Positions 33,673-45,419 of a stretch of DNA of 64,000 nt are shown here, piece by piece. The notes under the pieces were generated by a model. The model was not told where the DNA came from, did no database searches, and saw only the letters and a program-made list of their open reading frames with translations. Within the stretch, counting starts at the first letter, position 1. Each line of letters starts with the position of its first letter. This DNA comes from Thinopyrum elongatum. Lineage: Eukaryota > Streptophyta > Magnoliopsida > Poales > Poaceae. The DNA lies in the NCBI GenBank assembly GCA_011799875.1, contig CM022299.1, forward strand, positions 31,523,996-31,587,995, written 5' to 3'. The translations under genes were made by a program, and so were the position numbers.

Positions 33673-35534
33673 ATGTATAGCAGATCAGAGAAACAATCAC
33701 ACTTTTTACCATCAAATTGAAGATTTCAAATCGTCCATGTATATATCTTAGATAAAAAGATACATTGTACATTGCCAGGGAGAGAAATCAACTCTAGATT
33801 CCTACAACATTTGTCATAATTCAACTCCAAAGTTCCAAGACTTGACATTTAGTCTATCTAAAAGTTGACTAAATCAGCAATAATTCCATCTTCTCCAATG
33901 GTTCCCATGGCAGTTGTGTACTTGAGGGTCTTCGTCTAGGAGACGGACGGTGGAGCTTTGTTGTTGCGCAGCGAGGAGGCCTCCCCTTTGTTCTTCCGTC
34001 GCCGAGGCTCCCTCCTCTAGCGAGGGCGCCGTCGATGTCAAAGATAGCCACCCTGCTTATATATGCTTTCATCCTTGGGCCAAGAGTAGAATCTTGAGAA
34101 ACCTTTTATATCTTGGCCTCGAGCTCAGTTTGATTCATTCAGAAGATGTCCTTCCAACCAGGCTTAAACATCTTGTCACTCTAGTCAAGGTTTTTCTTAA
34201 ATTGATTTTATACTGGGCAAAGAAAAGAAAATGTCAGTGAAATAAAAATCCGATCCTCAAAACTGTAACATGCTAAGAAACCAGGGAGTCCATATTGTCA
34301 GTTTTAGTTGTTGCAAAGAAACACATTCTATACTTTTGCCATCTTCTTTGCCCTAAGCTGAAATCTACTCTAATATTTTCCTTTATCCATGTAAACAATC
34401 AAACCAACATGCGACTTGTCAATGCAAACTGTAATCTTGTAAATTCTACAAAAGGTTCCTCTTTAAAGAACTCAACATCATGTATTTTAACCATACTTCA
34501 TGGATATCTGAAAATGCATCTATAATAGTTCTCTTTTTATTTATGACACAGTTACAAATGCAGTATTTCCTGAAGGCCCAATTCCACTACACCAACTACC
34601 TGTATGCGGATTTGTTGCTTAGCATTGGAAGCACAGGAAGTTCCTCACATGTATATGTTCATTATCACCTACAAAAATGTGTTAATTATCCAATGTTTAC
34701 CTGCAACCGCGTCAGGGCAGTGCTTGTCTCCTGACGCAACACTATACAGCAACAACAGTTCATCAGCAAGAACAATAGAAGTTGAACGGAAATACAAATC
34801 AATAAACCAACCCTTGCAATGGACAGATCAACTGCATCGCACCCAAATGAATGTCGAAAAGAATCAGTGGCCGAACCGAAGGGAGAAGGAACTGAAAGCC
34901 GCATCTGCGTCGTGTGGCCTGCGGCTGCTGTCGTTCTACCCCGTGGCAGACGAGGGGGCGGGGCAGAAGTGGTGACCGCGGTAGCGAATGGGGGCGCGAA
35001 AGAGGCGACTGCGGAAGCTGACGAGGGGACCGGCGGCGGACAGCGGAGGCGATAGCGGTGGCGGCGGACGAACGGAGCGAGCGACTGGGAGAAGGGAAAG
35101 AAGCGCGCCTGAGCCGACTCATCTGCGTGGTCACCTCATCCAGGAGCCGAGATAGTGTCGATTGGAGCCGAGCGTCAGCGCGCGAGTCCGAGGGAACGCG
35201 TGGAGCGGGTGAGACGAGGGATACCGTGGGATGCTGGGAACGTACAGGTGTCAGTAGATGCGATCGGGTACGCACGGGAGGAGGTTTGGAGCCGATCTCC
35301 ACCGATTTTTTTTCCACATTAACTCCCACCTTGTTTTTTGTTTTTTGACATATCAACCAATAAGACATGTGGCCGTGCATGCTTTCAATGACTTGAGACT
35401 ACCAAACACGACATGCAGTGGTTAGTTTATTGCATGCAATGCTATTAATTAGCAAAAAACATTAAGTTCTCTCGTTTTTGCCTTGGTCGCGGTGCACAAC
35501 CTAAGATGACTTATGTATCTAGACGGAGGGAGTA

Positions 35535-35768
35535 CTACCTCCGTCCTGGTTTATTGGTCCCCATTGTAATATGTGACAAATTTTGATCACAAATTTAACT
35601 AACAAAATATATATGCATGTCACTAAAAATTATATTATTGAAAACTATGTTCAAATACGAATCCAACGATATAATTTTTGTTGACATGCACTAACATTTT
35701 GTCAGTTAAATCTTTGGTCAAATTTTAGCACAAATTATAAAGGGACTGAAAAACCAGGAGGGAGGTAG
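35535..35768. mobile_element. Stowaway MITE (234 bp), abutting the large element
   Basis: Terminal inverted repeats ctacctccgtcctggtttat and, at the right, aaaccaggagggaggtag, with TA at 35533-35534 and 35769-35770. It shares the left TA with the end of the 3.7-kb element. Confidence 0.88.
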
Positions 35769-37530
35769 TACTACTTAACACTTGGGTCGCCATCGATACA
35801 CAACAGCTTTCTTTAAAAAATCTGGATAAACAACGGTTGGGGATGAATATTCAACGGAAGTGGGATGGACTACCCGACAGAACCTCCTCCTCGACCACGC
35901 AACGTGCGTTCTGCCGCCGCTCGACTGTTTTTGGCCGCGGTAATTGCGCCGTGTACCGTCCATCTATACATCGTTGAGTGGCCAGCGGCGAGTGTTGACG
36001 AGTCGCCCGACGCCGACGGCCACGGATTGTACCGCTCCTGCTACCGTGACCCCGGTTTAATCGTGCACTAATCATACACGCAAATGCGCACGATCAAGCC
36101 TAAGGACTCACTTGAAGATATCACAACACAACTCTAAAACATAAAAATAAAGTCATACAAGCTTAATATTACAAGCCAGGGCCTCGAGGGCTCGAATACA
36201 AGCTCGATGGCATACAAGCGTCAGCGGAAGCAATAGATATCTGAGTACAGATATATTACAGAGAGAGAGAGAGATAAGCCTTCACAGAGGCGGGGTAAAA
36301 ATAGAAACCACGATCGAAAGGCGTAGGCCTCCTGCCCTGGACCCTCCGATCCTACTCCTGGTCGTCGAACGGCTCCTCGTAGTAGTAGTACTCGCCAGGC
36401 GGATAGTAGTACTGGTCATCGGCTGGGGCTTCTGGCTCAGGGGCTCCGTCGTCTGGTGGCATCAAATGGAAAATGGGGGAAAAAGAAAATAAAACAAACG
36501 TGAGTACTCATCCGAAGTACTCAGCAAGCAAGGATCTACACTACATATGCATCATTGTCAAAGGAATGGCTGTATATGTGGACTGGGCTGCAGAAGTGCC
36601 AGAGTAGAGGGGGAAAAGCCTAGTCCTATCGAAGACTAGCATCTTCAACAATCTTCGACAGTCTTGCAGCATCAGGAGAGAGAGCAGATGAACATAATGT
36701 AAAGTAGTAGTAGTAATATCATCAACCTCGACCTGAGATCCTTTCTCGACTCCCTGCGAGAAAGCAATCCCAGAGCCGTACTATCCAATTCTCATATCAA
36801 GTTCTAGTTGTACCGATCGGGATACAACTCCGAGTGTCCGTTACCGTAGGACAGGCTATCGATAGAAGTTTCTTCCCTGCAGGGGTGCACCAAGTTACCC
36901 ACCACGCTTGCTTAACTCCGGCCGGACACACTTTACTGGGTCATGCCCGGCCTCGGCCAAACAACACGCCGCAACCCGACCTAGGCTTATAAGAGAGGTC
37001 AGCACGCCGGACTAAACCTATGCCCCCAGGGGTCTTGGGCCATCGCCCCGGGAACTCCTGCACGTTACGGGGCCACCGAGAGCAGACCTAGCAACCCCTT
37101 ATACAAGCGCGGTTGCGTTACCAGTCCAACTCGGCGTGCGCCGCTCCTTACTGACGTCAAACAAGTTTCGGCTGATGTGTACGACGCAGAACGCCCATAC
37201 TATGCCCACGTGATGGTTAGTGCTATCGGGCCAGAGGCCCCTCGGATCAAATATCCAAACCGTAGTGGATTAGGAGCGCGCGGAAACGAGCAGAGACTCA
37301 CGATCGATGTGACCCCGTCGCCCCGTCTCGAGGACTTGCGGCAAGGGCTAAGAATGCCCGGCCACGCCTCGTAGTTATCTCGCGGGCACCATCCAGGTCA
37401 ACCCGACTCCACATCACTTCGCGTTAAGCTCGCGCGGGTATCCCTCAGGGCCGACCCGTCTTTAGTATCATAGTTTAGTGCAAGTCATAATATCCAAGGT
37501 AACTGTGTGTCTGACACCGAAGGGAACCCT

Positions 37531-37732
37531 GAGGAATCACCCTCGATGGAATTCCCGCTCGATGTTATCATCAAGGTGAACGAAGGAGGAATCACCCTCG
37601 AGGTCCACCTTGAGGAGTTGCGCGACGACGTCGTGATCGGGGGTGGTGTAGAAGGAATCACCCTCGCTTACCACGACCGAGTAACTAACCTACAAGGTTA
37701 ACATCAGAAGTGCTGACGAGGTATCACCCTCG
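37531..37732. repeat. Four spaced copies of gaatcaccctcg (copy A)
   Basis: Motif copies start at about 37531, 37586, 37651 and 37718 (the last reads gaggtatcaccctcg). Their order and spacing match those in copy B. Confidence 0.8.
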
Positions 37733-38579
37733 GCACTCGATGATAACCCAGCAGTGTCGGCAACTAAGGGGAAGTGATGTGCGGTGCCATGGTCTAGTCT
37801 TCAATCCCGATGATCGGGTCTTCTGATGTCCAGCAGGGCAGTCGGGATCAAGTGGGGGTCTCGGTCGTGTCTCTACCCACCTTATACTAAGCAGTCTAGG
37901 ATAACCAGTATGGTAGCAAGGCAGGTTACAATAAACAGGCTATGCAGCAGATATAGGAAAACAGTAGCAGTAGCAGTTCTAATGCAAGCATAAGAGAGAA
38001 GAGAGTAGGCGATATAGGCATGCTCAAAATGGGGGTGCTTGCCTGTTTGCTCTGGGGCAAGGGCAAGGTCTTCAGGGGTGTCGTCGGGAACGTAGTCGTA
38101 CTCCGGAGCTGCGTCTGCGTCTGGAGCTACGTCTGCGTCGGGGTCTATCGAGAGAGAAGGGGGAAGGAAACAGGTAAACAATATGCAATCATATGCCACA
38201 CAGTGCGTGCTATGCTATGATGCAGTGCAGGGTTGCCTGAATATGCATCTAAGTCATTTTAGTTATTTTTAGAATTATTCTGGGATTTAATATCCGACGT
38301 GTGTGCACTATTCATCTGTCGGATTCGGGTCCGGAGTTACGAGTTCTTCTACGTAGGAGGTTCCGATGGAGAAACAGACGGCACGATCAGACTCGTCTCG
38401 TCGTTCTGAGCAACTTTCATGTTTTAACTTTTTCGATCCGAGCTACGGTTTAAAAGTTATTAATTTTTAAAGATTATTCGAATTTCTGAAATTATTTTAT
38501 TTATCAGAAAATGAATTATGACGTCAGCATGACGCGCTGCTGACGTCAGCAAGTCAACAGGACGGTTGACCAGTCAAAC

Positions 38580-38613
38580 CTGACATGTGGGTCCAGTGGG
38601 ACCCACATGTCAG
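38580..38613. repeat. Perfect 15-bp inverted repeat in the LTR-like element
   Basis: CTGACATGTGGGTCC and its reverse complement are separated by 4 bases. Copy B keeps an 11-bp version (tgacatgtggg / cccacatgtca, 55738-55760), so the structure is conserved while its bases vary. Confidence 0.8.
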
Positions 38614-40254
38614 CCTCTATTTCTTTAATCAGTGATTCAGTTTAATTACCAGGATTAATTAGGGGGTGGACCCCACATGTCAGTGAGACATTAGGTTAAT
38701 TAGTTTATTTTTATTTCTAAAATGTTTTAATTAATTAATCAGGGAGGTGGGGCCCGCCTGTCAGCGGCTGGGCCGGTCCAGTCAGCAAAGCTGACTGGTC
38801 AACTGGCCGGCCGGGCCCCTGGGACCCACGGGTCAGTGACCCAGGGGTGGGCCCCGCCTGTGCCACGTTAGCGGGGCCGGCGGCTGGTCGCCGGCGACCA
38901 AATCGCACGGCGGCGCGTCGCCGGAGTTGGCCGGAATCGAGCTATAGGGCTCGGTTCGAGCCGGGCTTGGGTGCGTTCGAAAGCCAGGGGACTCGCCCGT
39001 CGCGTGGGAGTGGTCTCGTCGCCGGAATCTACCGGAGCCGTCGACGGTGAGCTCGCGGGCGGCGCCGGAGTTCGGGGTCTGGACGGGATCGCGGCTGCGC
39101 GGCTCGAGGGGGTACGTGCGAGTGCGCGTTCGACTCCCGGGGTTGCCAGGAGCACAGCGCGGTGCTTAGCCAAGCACGGAAGCGGCCATGGCCACGAGCA
39201 CGAGCTCGTCGGCGGCGGCCAAAGCACGACTACGGTGGCGGCTAGCTACGGCGGTTCCTATGGCGCAGCGAGAGAGAGGAGGGGAGAAGCTCACCGTGCA
39301 GGCTCACACGTAGGCCCGGCGAGTGGTTTAGTAGCTGCTGCGCCGGGGATCGACGGAGAGGCGCCGGCGACCGAAGCAAAGGGGGCGGAGAAGAACGACG
39401 CCTGTGGAGCTCCCCTGCTCCACCAGAGAGCTTCAGGCGACGCGGTCGACCACGACGGAGGCGAGGGACATCTCGACGAGGCGATGCGAGGCCGGTAGCC
39501 GCGAGCACGGCGTCGAGCGGCGGCAGCCGCGTCCGGCTGCTCCCGGATCTGAGGGGGAAGGAGAAGCGAGGCGAGCGTGGCTGAAGGAGGAATGACGGGG
39601 AGGACCAGGGGGAGTGGACGGGCGCCGTTCTTATCCCCTCCTCCTCACTGTAGTGTCGGCGGCATCGCCGTGTCGGCGCCGCAGCGGCGAGCGCGCGCTC
39701 GGCCAGGGACGCGCCGACACGACGACGGAGAGAGAGGGGAGCGGCCTGGTGGGCTGGGTCTAAGTGCACTGTGCACTTAGGCCCAGTCCACAGTAGTTTT
39801 TCACTTTTTTTTTGTTCTTTAATTCTTTTCTGTTTTGGAAATGATTAAGCCACTTTAGCAGTTTTGTAAAATATGGAACTTGGTCCAAATATTACAGTGC
39901 CATTTTAGCTCTCACCAAAAAGTGGTTTGGACAAATTTGGAATTCATTTGAAGTTGAAAAGAATTTAAATGAATTTGAATATTCTGTTTTGGTGCTGTTT
40001 CATCTTGTTAGAGTCACTTTTCTAACTCCAACTTCAATGATGATGATTTTACAAATTTTCCTGGATTATTTGCCATTTAATGAACATTTTCCCAACAGTG
40101 TTTGATCAACTTTATAATTCACTTTTGAATTTGAGTTGATTTTCAGATGTGGATTTGAATTGGATTATTAACCCATATGACATGGCACTGCAAATGATCA
40201 TGACTTGGCAGTTTTGAGAGAGTGTCACAGAGTTTATTACACGGGGGTGTTACA

Positions 40255-40944
40255 CGCGTGCTCTGCCTCAGAGACGACGGACCTCGTGCCGGAGGGACCG
40301 CCAACGTAGTGGAGGAGGAGGTCGCGCGCCTTCTTGGTCGCGGGCGGCAAATCCTCCTTGACGACGAGGCGGCGGTGGCGGGGCGGGGAGAACGGCCCGT
40401 CGATGCGGCCGTAGCGGCTGCGCGGCGGGGACACAGGCTCGTCCTTGACGCGGCGTCCGATCTAGACGTCGCGGTGGTGCGGGGGCGAGGCCGGCTCCTC
40501 CTGGACGCGGCGTCCAATCTGGACGTCGAGGTTCTGCCGGGGTGAGGCTGGCTTCTCCTTCACCGGCAGGAACGTGGACGCCTGCTCGGTCTTGACGCGG
40601 TGGTGCGGCGGGGAGGCCGGCTCCTCCTTGACGCGCGCCGGCGGCGACGGCCCCATGTCACGAGCGACCACTCCGTCATTAAATCGATTCTCGTCCGTCA
40701 AAGCGGCCTCCTTGAGGAGTCGGGGCGACTGCGGTGGCTCCTATAGCTGCGACGGTGGCTCCTGCGGCTGGGGCGGCGACGCCTCGTCGTCACCAGAGGA
40801 GATGACGATCTCCTCCTTGGCGGAGGAGCCGACCGCCGTGGACGCTGACGGGCCTGGAGAGCATCTGCGGCGGCGCCAAGACCCACCGAAGGAGGAGCTT
40901 CCACCAATTCCGCCTGCCGGCGCGGAGCACCACGACTTAGGCAT
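40255..40944 (-). pseudogene. Transposon-borne gene with VKEEPASPP repeats
   Basis: From ATG at 40944 (MPKSWCSAPAGGIGGSS) the frame shows an acidic EEIVISSGDDEASPP segment. Then, after frameshifts, come repeated units of the form VKEEPASPPHHR (about 40470-40640) and a more conserved C-terminal block (RSRYGRIDGPFSPPRHRR, then LVVKEDLPPATKKARDLLLH) reaching EAEHA at 40260, where the LTR-like element cuts it. The repeats resemble SUMO-consensus-like KxEP motifs, but that is only a resemblance. Function unknown; at least two frameshifts. Confidence 0.5.
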
Positions 40945-41042
40945 TGCCGCAGCTTGGATCGAAGAGGGGGAGGGAGGGGCTCATGGCACAAAGACGGGGG
41001 AGGGGAGGGGGTGGTGCATCTCTGTGCAACTTCGGTGCACGG

Positions 41043-41050
41043 CTTAAATA
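41043..41050 (-). promoter_or_regulatory. TATA-like box of the cargo gene
   Basis: Minus-strand GGCTATTTAAGCC, about 100 bp upstream of the ATG at 40944, with a pyrimidine-rich leader. Confidence 0.4.
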
Positions 41051-41508
41051 GCCGTGATGAGGACGAGACGAAGGGTCGGTCAGCCGCTTCAATGTGGCGC
41101 AGCGACCGGAGTTGGTTCCTCGGGAACCTGCGTCCGCATTGAAGCGGCGGCTGCCGAGAGGTCTCGTCGGTCAGCGCCGCCCTCCGTTCCCCCCTCACTC
41201 CGGTCAGATCGCGTCATCAATGTCGGCTTATGCGTGCTCTGGGCAAGCATGAATGCAGCGCGATAAGCGGCGCGTGCATCGAAAGAAAAGCGCAAGAGGA
41301 GCGGGTGACATGTTTTTGGTGGGCCATGGCGGTCAGAAGTGAGCTTGAGAGCAGTCCGGACTCCCGCAAACGTCCCCACATTTGTCTTCCGTTTACGAGA
41401 GAAATCATGTCCGGATTGCTCCGTGGACCGATACAGGTCAGCGTTGGATGGCTTCCGCAATCCGGACAGTTGCGGGAGATTTACGGGTGCGCCTTGGATA
41501 TGCCCTTA

Positions 41509-41778
41509 GGACATGTACAATGATACTATCTTAGGAATGCCACCTAGAAAAAATGATGAGGTGAAGGAGAGAGAAATCATTAGAAAAGATTTGTCTTCTC
41601 TTATTTAAGAGAAGACAAGAAATGATCTCTTAGCACAATATGTCTCACCATGTTTTTAGGAATAGCTAGTTATTTAAGATAAGGCTAAAAGATGAACCAT
41701 TGTAGATATTTTTTTGTCATCTCTAAATTACATACAAAACTTAAGATAAGACTATCTTATCAACTATTGTACATGCCC
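41509..41778. mobile_element. Tourist-like MITE (270 bp)
   Basis: Ends ggacatgtacaatgatacta and, as reverse complement, gggcatgtacaatagttgat, flanked by TTA (41506-41508 and 41779-41781). TTA duplications and the gggcatgtacaat ends are those of Tourist/Harbinger MITEs. It lies directly against the right end of the previous transposon and shares its TTA. Confidence 0.85.
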
Positions 41779-42264
41779 TTACTTACATCACTCCCGATGC
41801 CCGATGGATGCCTGGCCTAGTGTAGCAAATAGCATCTGAGCTGGACAGGTTGGAATCTCCGCAAACCTCTTTTTACCAGTGCCGGGAGGTACCGGCGGAC
41901 TACACCCAATCACAATGCACCACCGCATAGAGTATCTGAAAAATCTTTGCAGTATTCTGTTTATTTGGAGTTCGTATTTGTCTATCTTGGGTCCCACCAT
42001 GCACATGCAAAGGACGCATGCATGGTCCTGCTTCTCTGTTTTTACTGTTCATGGTACAGACTATGACATGCATGTCTCTGACATTATCTCTCCTCTCCAT
42101 CTCCAAATCCATCACTTTTAATTCTCTTTTCACTATTTAAATTGTTCATATCTTCAAAACAAAAATTTCGTTTTCAAAACTTTTTATATATTTGAATTCC
42201 TGGAGCCAAGACCTTTAGAACAAGATCAATCTTGAATATATTCAAACAAGTTTAAATTTCAACG

Positions 42265-43260
42265 TTTGAAATAAGTGAAATCGGCTTTCTGAAAATAGTG
42301 AAATATGATCTTAGAATTGAGTGAAACCAATTTTTTTAAATGAGTGAAATATGTTTTTCATACACATGAGACATTTTTGGGTGTAAAGTACGTGAAACTT
42401 GTTATTTCAGATAAGTGAAATCATTTTTTTAACATAATGAAATGAGTTTTTTGAAATGAGTGAAATCAGTTTTACGAAATTAGTGTAACTAGTTCTTTGA
42501 AACGAATGAAATATGTGTTTTCAAATATGTGAAATCGGTGTTTAAATTGGTCTTTTGAGACGAGCGTAATCTGTTTTTGAATGAGTGAAATTGTTTTATT
42601 AAATGAGTGAAATCTGTGTTTCGGAATAAGTGAGATCAGTGTTTCAAAATGAGTGAATTTAGTTTTTTTTAAATGAGTGAAATCACCTTTTCGAAATGAG
42701 CGAAACCATTTCTCTGAAATGACTTAAATATGTGTTTCAAAATGAGTGATTTTTTTTTTGGCCAATGTCATTCAGTGATTCCAATTCCCAATTTCATATT
42801 TCACAATGATTGAAACTAATTATTTGAACTCTTAAAGAACTGATTTCAATTCTTCAGAAAAGAAGATTTCAATCCAATAAAAAACATACACTACCATATT
42901 TAAAAAAAAATACTGAAACTTAATATTTCAAAAGAGTGGCATACATTTTTTTTTTTTGCAATCTCATTTCAGTTATTCCAGTTTTAATTTCATATTTCAC
43001 AATGAGTGAACTGGTTATTTCAACTATCAAAGAACTGATTTCAATACTTCAAAAAGAAGATTTAAATCCTTTCAAAAACATATTTCACTATCATATTTTA
43101 CGAAAGACTGAAACTTAGTATTTCGAAAGAGTGAAATCATTCTGTAAATGAGTGAATCTGTATTTTCAAATTAGTGCAATAATTTGTTTGGAATGAGTAA
43201 ACTTTGTTCATTGAAATGAGTGAAATCGTTTTTAAGGAGTAAAATCGGTTTTTTAAAACT
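42265..43260 (+). repeat. Degenerate minisatellite (unit near aaatgagtgaaatcagtttt)
   Basis: Units of roughly 20-25 bp containing gagtgaaatc recur dozens of times with substitutions and length changes. They run from about 42265 to 42760 and again from 43120 to 43260, interrupted by the duplicated segment at 42775-43140. Confidence 0.85.
42775..43140 (+). repeat. Tandem duplication of about 180 bp within the minisatellite
   Basis: The segment from caatgtcattcagtgattcc to the T run near 42958 is repeated from caatctcatttcagttattc to about 43140. Both copies share atttcatatttcacaatga and aagaactgatttcaat. Confidence 0.8.
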
Positions 43261-43634
43261 CGTTTGAAATATATTCAAGATTAGTCTTGTTTTAAAGATC
43301 TCATTGCCAGGAACTCAAATATATAAAAATATGAAATAACCAGATTTTTGTTTAAAATATATTGGTGAATTAATATCTCACAAGAAAATAAATGCTAGTT
43401 TCTCTATGGGTGAAGAGTACTGTGAATGTGCATGCAGTACTAGATATAAAAGTAGTGGGGACGGGGTCAGGTATTTGTCAGATGGTGTCAGCTGTATATA
43501 GAAATGCATTGCATAAACGGATCTTTCCGACTTTATACACTCAATGCATGCACACATCTGAATGCCAGAATCAACGATGGATGCATCACCGGTAGCTCCC
43601 GGCTCCGGTAAAAATACTTTTTCGTTGGAATCTC

Positions 43635-43917
43635 AGTCGATTCAGTTGACGGCTATGTATTGGGTTGTGTACATGCCGTGTGCACCCGCAAGACGACAGG
43701 AGTGGCGACGGCCGTTCCACCACGACAAAATCTGTTGCCGGCATGTGAAAGACCAGGGCAACGTATACAGAATCGAGCGGTATAGCGGCCACCGCAGCAA
43801 AGGTAAGTAGAAGCGCGACGCACGCCCATGGAGTGCACGAGATCGAGATTCCAACCAGTTCACTGAGAACGGCGATCAGTAGAGTGTACTACGTACACAC
43901 AGACCGTCCACTGTCCC
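43635..43917. other. Unassigned sequence between MULE and Copia element
   Basis: About 280 bp without recognised features. It is continuous with 50291 onward once the Copia element is removed. Confidence 0.4.
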
Positions 43918-43922
43918 AGGTT

Positions 43923-44850
43923 TGTTGGAAGTATGAGCAAATTACTACGAGATTTAATCCGAATAAATAGAAGATAAATCATGACAGCAACAACAGAGAT
44001 TAAACTAATCATGCGAACTAGCATAGTAGATGAACATATCACATCTAGGGCACATACTAGAAACATGAATTCTACCACGATCTCGAACAAGAAGGATAGA
44101 ATCACATACGGTGCAGGGGGAGCAGCACCGCCGGCGTTGATGTTGTCGCCCATGTCGTCGAGGATGAGATTGCCGAGGTCGGGGAAGAAGTCGTCGTTGG
44201 CGAAGTCGTCGTTGCCAGCAGTCGCGCGAGTGCGCTCCCCAAAAACCTGATCGCCCCTCTCCCGTACAGGATCACGAGAGGCGGGGTTCCGGAGGCCTGC
44301 TGTCCCTTCTCGCGGTGCACGCCGGAAGGAGGGATGGAGAAGACTTGCGTGGCGGCGCAATGATCTGGAACGGTGGTGCGAAACCATACGAAGCGGCGGC
44401 GGCTAGGGTAGACGTCTGCCTGACTATATAGTGCGGGCCGGGTAGGTCGTGGGAGTAAAGATCCCAAAAGAATCGGAAACGGTTCAGTAATTAATGCGTC
44501 CATTAATTATTAATTAATGACTCATTAATTTTTCCCGAGCAGCAAAAATATAGACAATGTGCATAGCTCTGTCCTCGGCTCGGCTCAATCCCGCAACCCG
44601 CGGCGCGGCGCGGCGCGGCGCGGCGAGGCGAGCGAGGAGGAGGAGCGCGCGTGTAGGTCTCCTCTTCTCATGCTCTTACAAGTGGTAGAAGAGCTCACCT
44701 TATAAAGAGGTGCAAGTCTCACTCAACTTCCGGGGTGGGACTAAACTTTAGTCCCACTCACACCACTCACAAGCTATGCATGAATGGGCCAAGAGAATTT
44801 CAGAATTTTAGTTGGGCTTTGGGCCAAAGGCCTACTAGCAAATTCCAATA
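43923..44850 (-). repeat. 3' LTR of the Copia element
   Basis: 928 bp. Differs from the 5' LTR by a 15-bp duplication (tcgttggcgaagtcg near 44190), about 45 extra bp near 44500-44555, and CGGCG-type instead of CGTCG-type tandem 5-mers at 44600-44625. Confidence 0.9.
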
Positions 44851-44863
44851 ATCCCCCACAAAG
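44851..44863 (-). promoter_or_regulatory. Polypurine tract of the Copia element
   Basis: On the minus strand the sequence tttgtgggggat directly precedes the 3' LTR, the place for plus-strand priming in reverse transcription. Confidence 0.7.
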
Positions 44864-45419
44864 TCTCATTGGCACATCTCATCACTTAGTTCCAAATCAT
44901 TGTTTATATACCGGTGCTCAGTGGAGACTGTAAAGTTGAACTTCCACTTAGAGATTTATGCTACACTAGATCACAACTTGAATAGTGGACTATGCCTTGA
45001 ACTACAAGTTTTCTGCGAGACTAGTTTCACACAAATTCTTGACCGATACTGGGCTGCCGCAAGGCTTCCCCGCGGGTGGAGCGTATACGTCATACTCCAG
45101 GGCCTTTCATGAATTTATTAGAGAATATTTATTAGAGAATACCCAATTCTCACAGGCTGCGACGTTAACAGTCAAATTCATATAGGTGTGTTCCTCAGGA
45201 GATGCTCTGCAGGACAACATCTCTGCTTACCTGAATAAGCCACTTGGAACACATTAAGATAAGTATCAACCTGCCATGCAGATCAGGAGAGTATTGCAAC
45301 TTTATGGAGTGGGATAATTAATATAGGGATACTCTCCTCCCAGCTGACCAACAGCTTGTCTCCCATTTCTACTTCACGGGATCTCTGATCACATAGAATG
45401 GGTTACCACTATGGACAAC

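Larger units (their letters stand above)
31798..35532. mobile_element. Large element with Stowaway/mariner-type ends (3.7 kb)
   Basis: Left end ctccctccgtctaggtgtat followed by aactcaccttagg. The right-end reverse complement is ctccctccgtctagatacat followed by aagtcatcttagg. TA flanks both (31796-31797 and 35533-35534). Subterminal sequences also mirror each other: cattaacgggaaaaaaattc with ggtggagaccgg on the left, gttaatgtggaaaaaaaatc with ggtggagatcgg in the right-end reverse complement. So this is one element, not two chance MITE ends. No DD39D-type mariner transposase frame is seen. The inside holds unassigned AT-rich DNA, GC-rich blocks at both ends (about 31960-32200 and 34900-35280) and a tiny LINE-tail insertion. 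Confidence 0.65.
36044..40254. mobile_element. Solo-LTR-like element, copy A (5' boundary altered)
   Basis: Collinear over about 4.2 kb with 53204-57380. It ends in the same gggggtgttaca. Its start reads ccgtgaccccggtttaatcg, with the terminal TGTGACG damaged. Flanking 5-mers (tgcta and cgcgt) do not match, unlike copy B, so a deletion or recombination has joined unrelated flanks. There is no coding potential; frames inside are short. Length and TG..CA ends suggest a long LTR, such as those of the large non-coding LARD/Sukkula-type elements of Triticeae; that name is inference. Confidence 0.65.
40255..41505 (-). mobile_element. DNA transposon with cargo gene, left end lost at the LTR
   Basis: The right end, reverse complement gggcatatccaaggcgcacc, is of the same type as the elements at 9402-11136 and 21494-22452, and is followed by TTA (41506-41508). 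The left end is cut by the LTR-like element copy A. The element carries one minus-strand gene with a TATA-like box. Confidence 0.5.
41860..43624. mobile_element. Mutator-like element with long TIRs and minisatellite core (1765 bp)
   Basis: A perfect 10-bp duplication TTGGAATCTC flanks it (41850-41859 and 43625-43634). Inverted ends are cgcaaacctctttttaccag plus tgccgggaggtaccgg against cgaaaaagtatttttaccgg plus agccgggagctaccgg. The inverted similarity continues inward in patches to about 42250 and 43255, for example attcaagattgatcttgttc (reverse complement of about 42212-42231) against attcaagattagtcttgttt. Long TIRs with a 9-10 bp duplication are the Mutator pattern. There is no transposase; the core is a degenerate minisatellite. 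Confidence 0.8.

Noticed and set aside
36262..36278. GA microsatellite as a regulatory GAGA site
   Set aside because: Short simple repeat inside a non-coding LTR; no gene nearby to regulate.
42265..43260. CRISPR-like repeat array
   Set aside because: Units are degenerate, adjacent and without unique spacers; it is a minisatellite inside a plant transposon.
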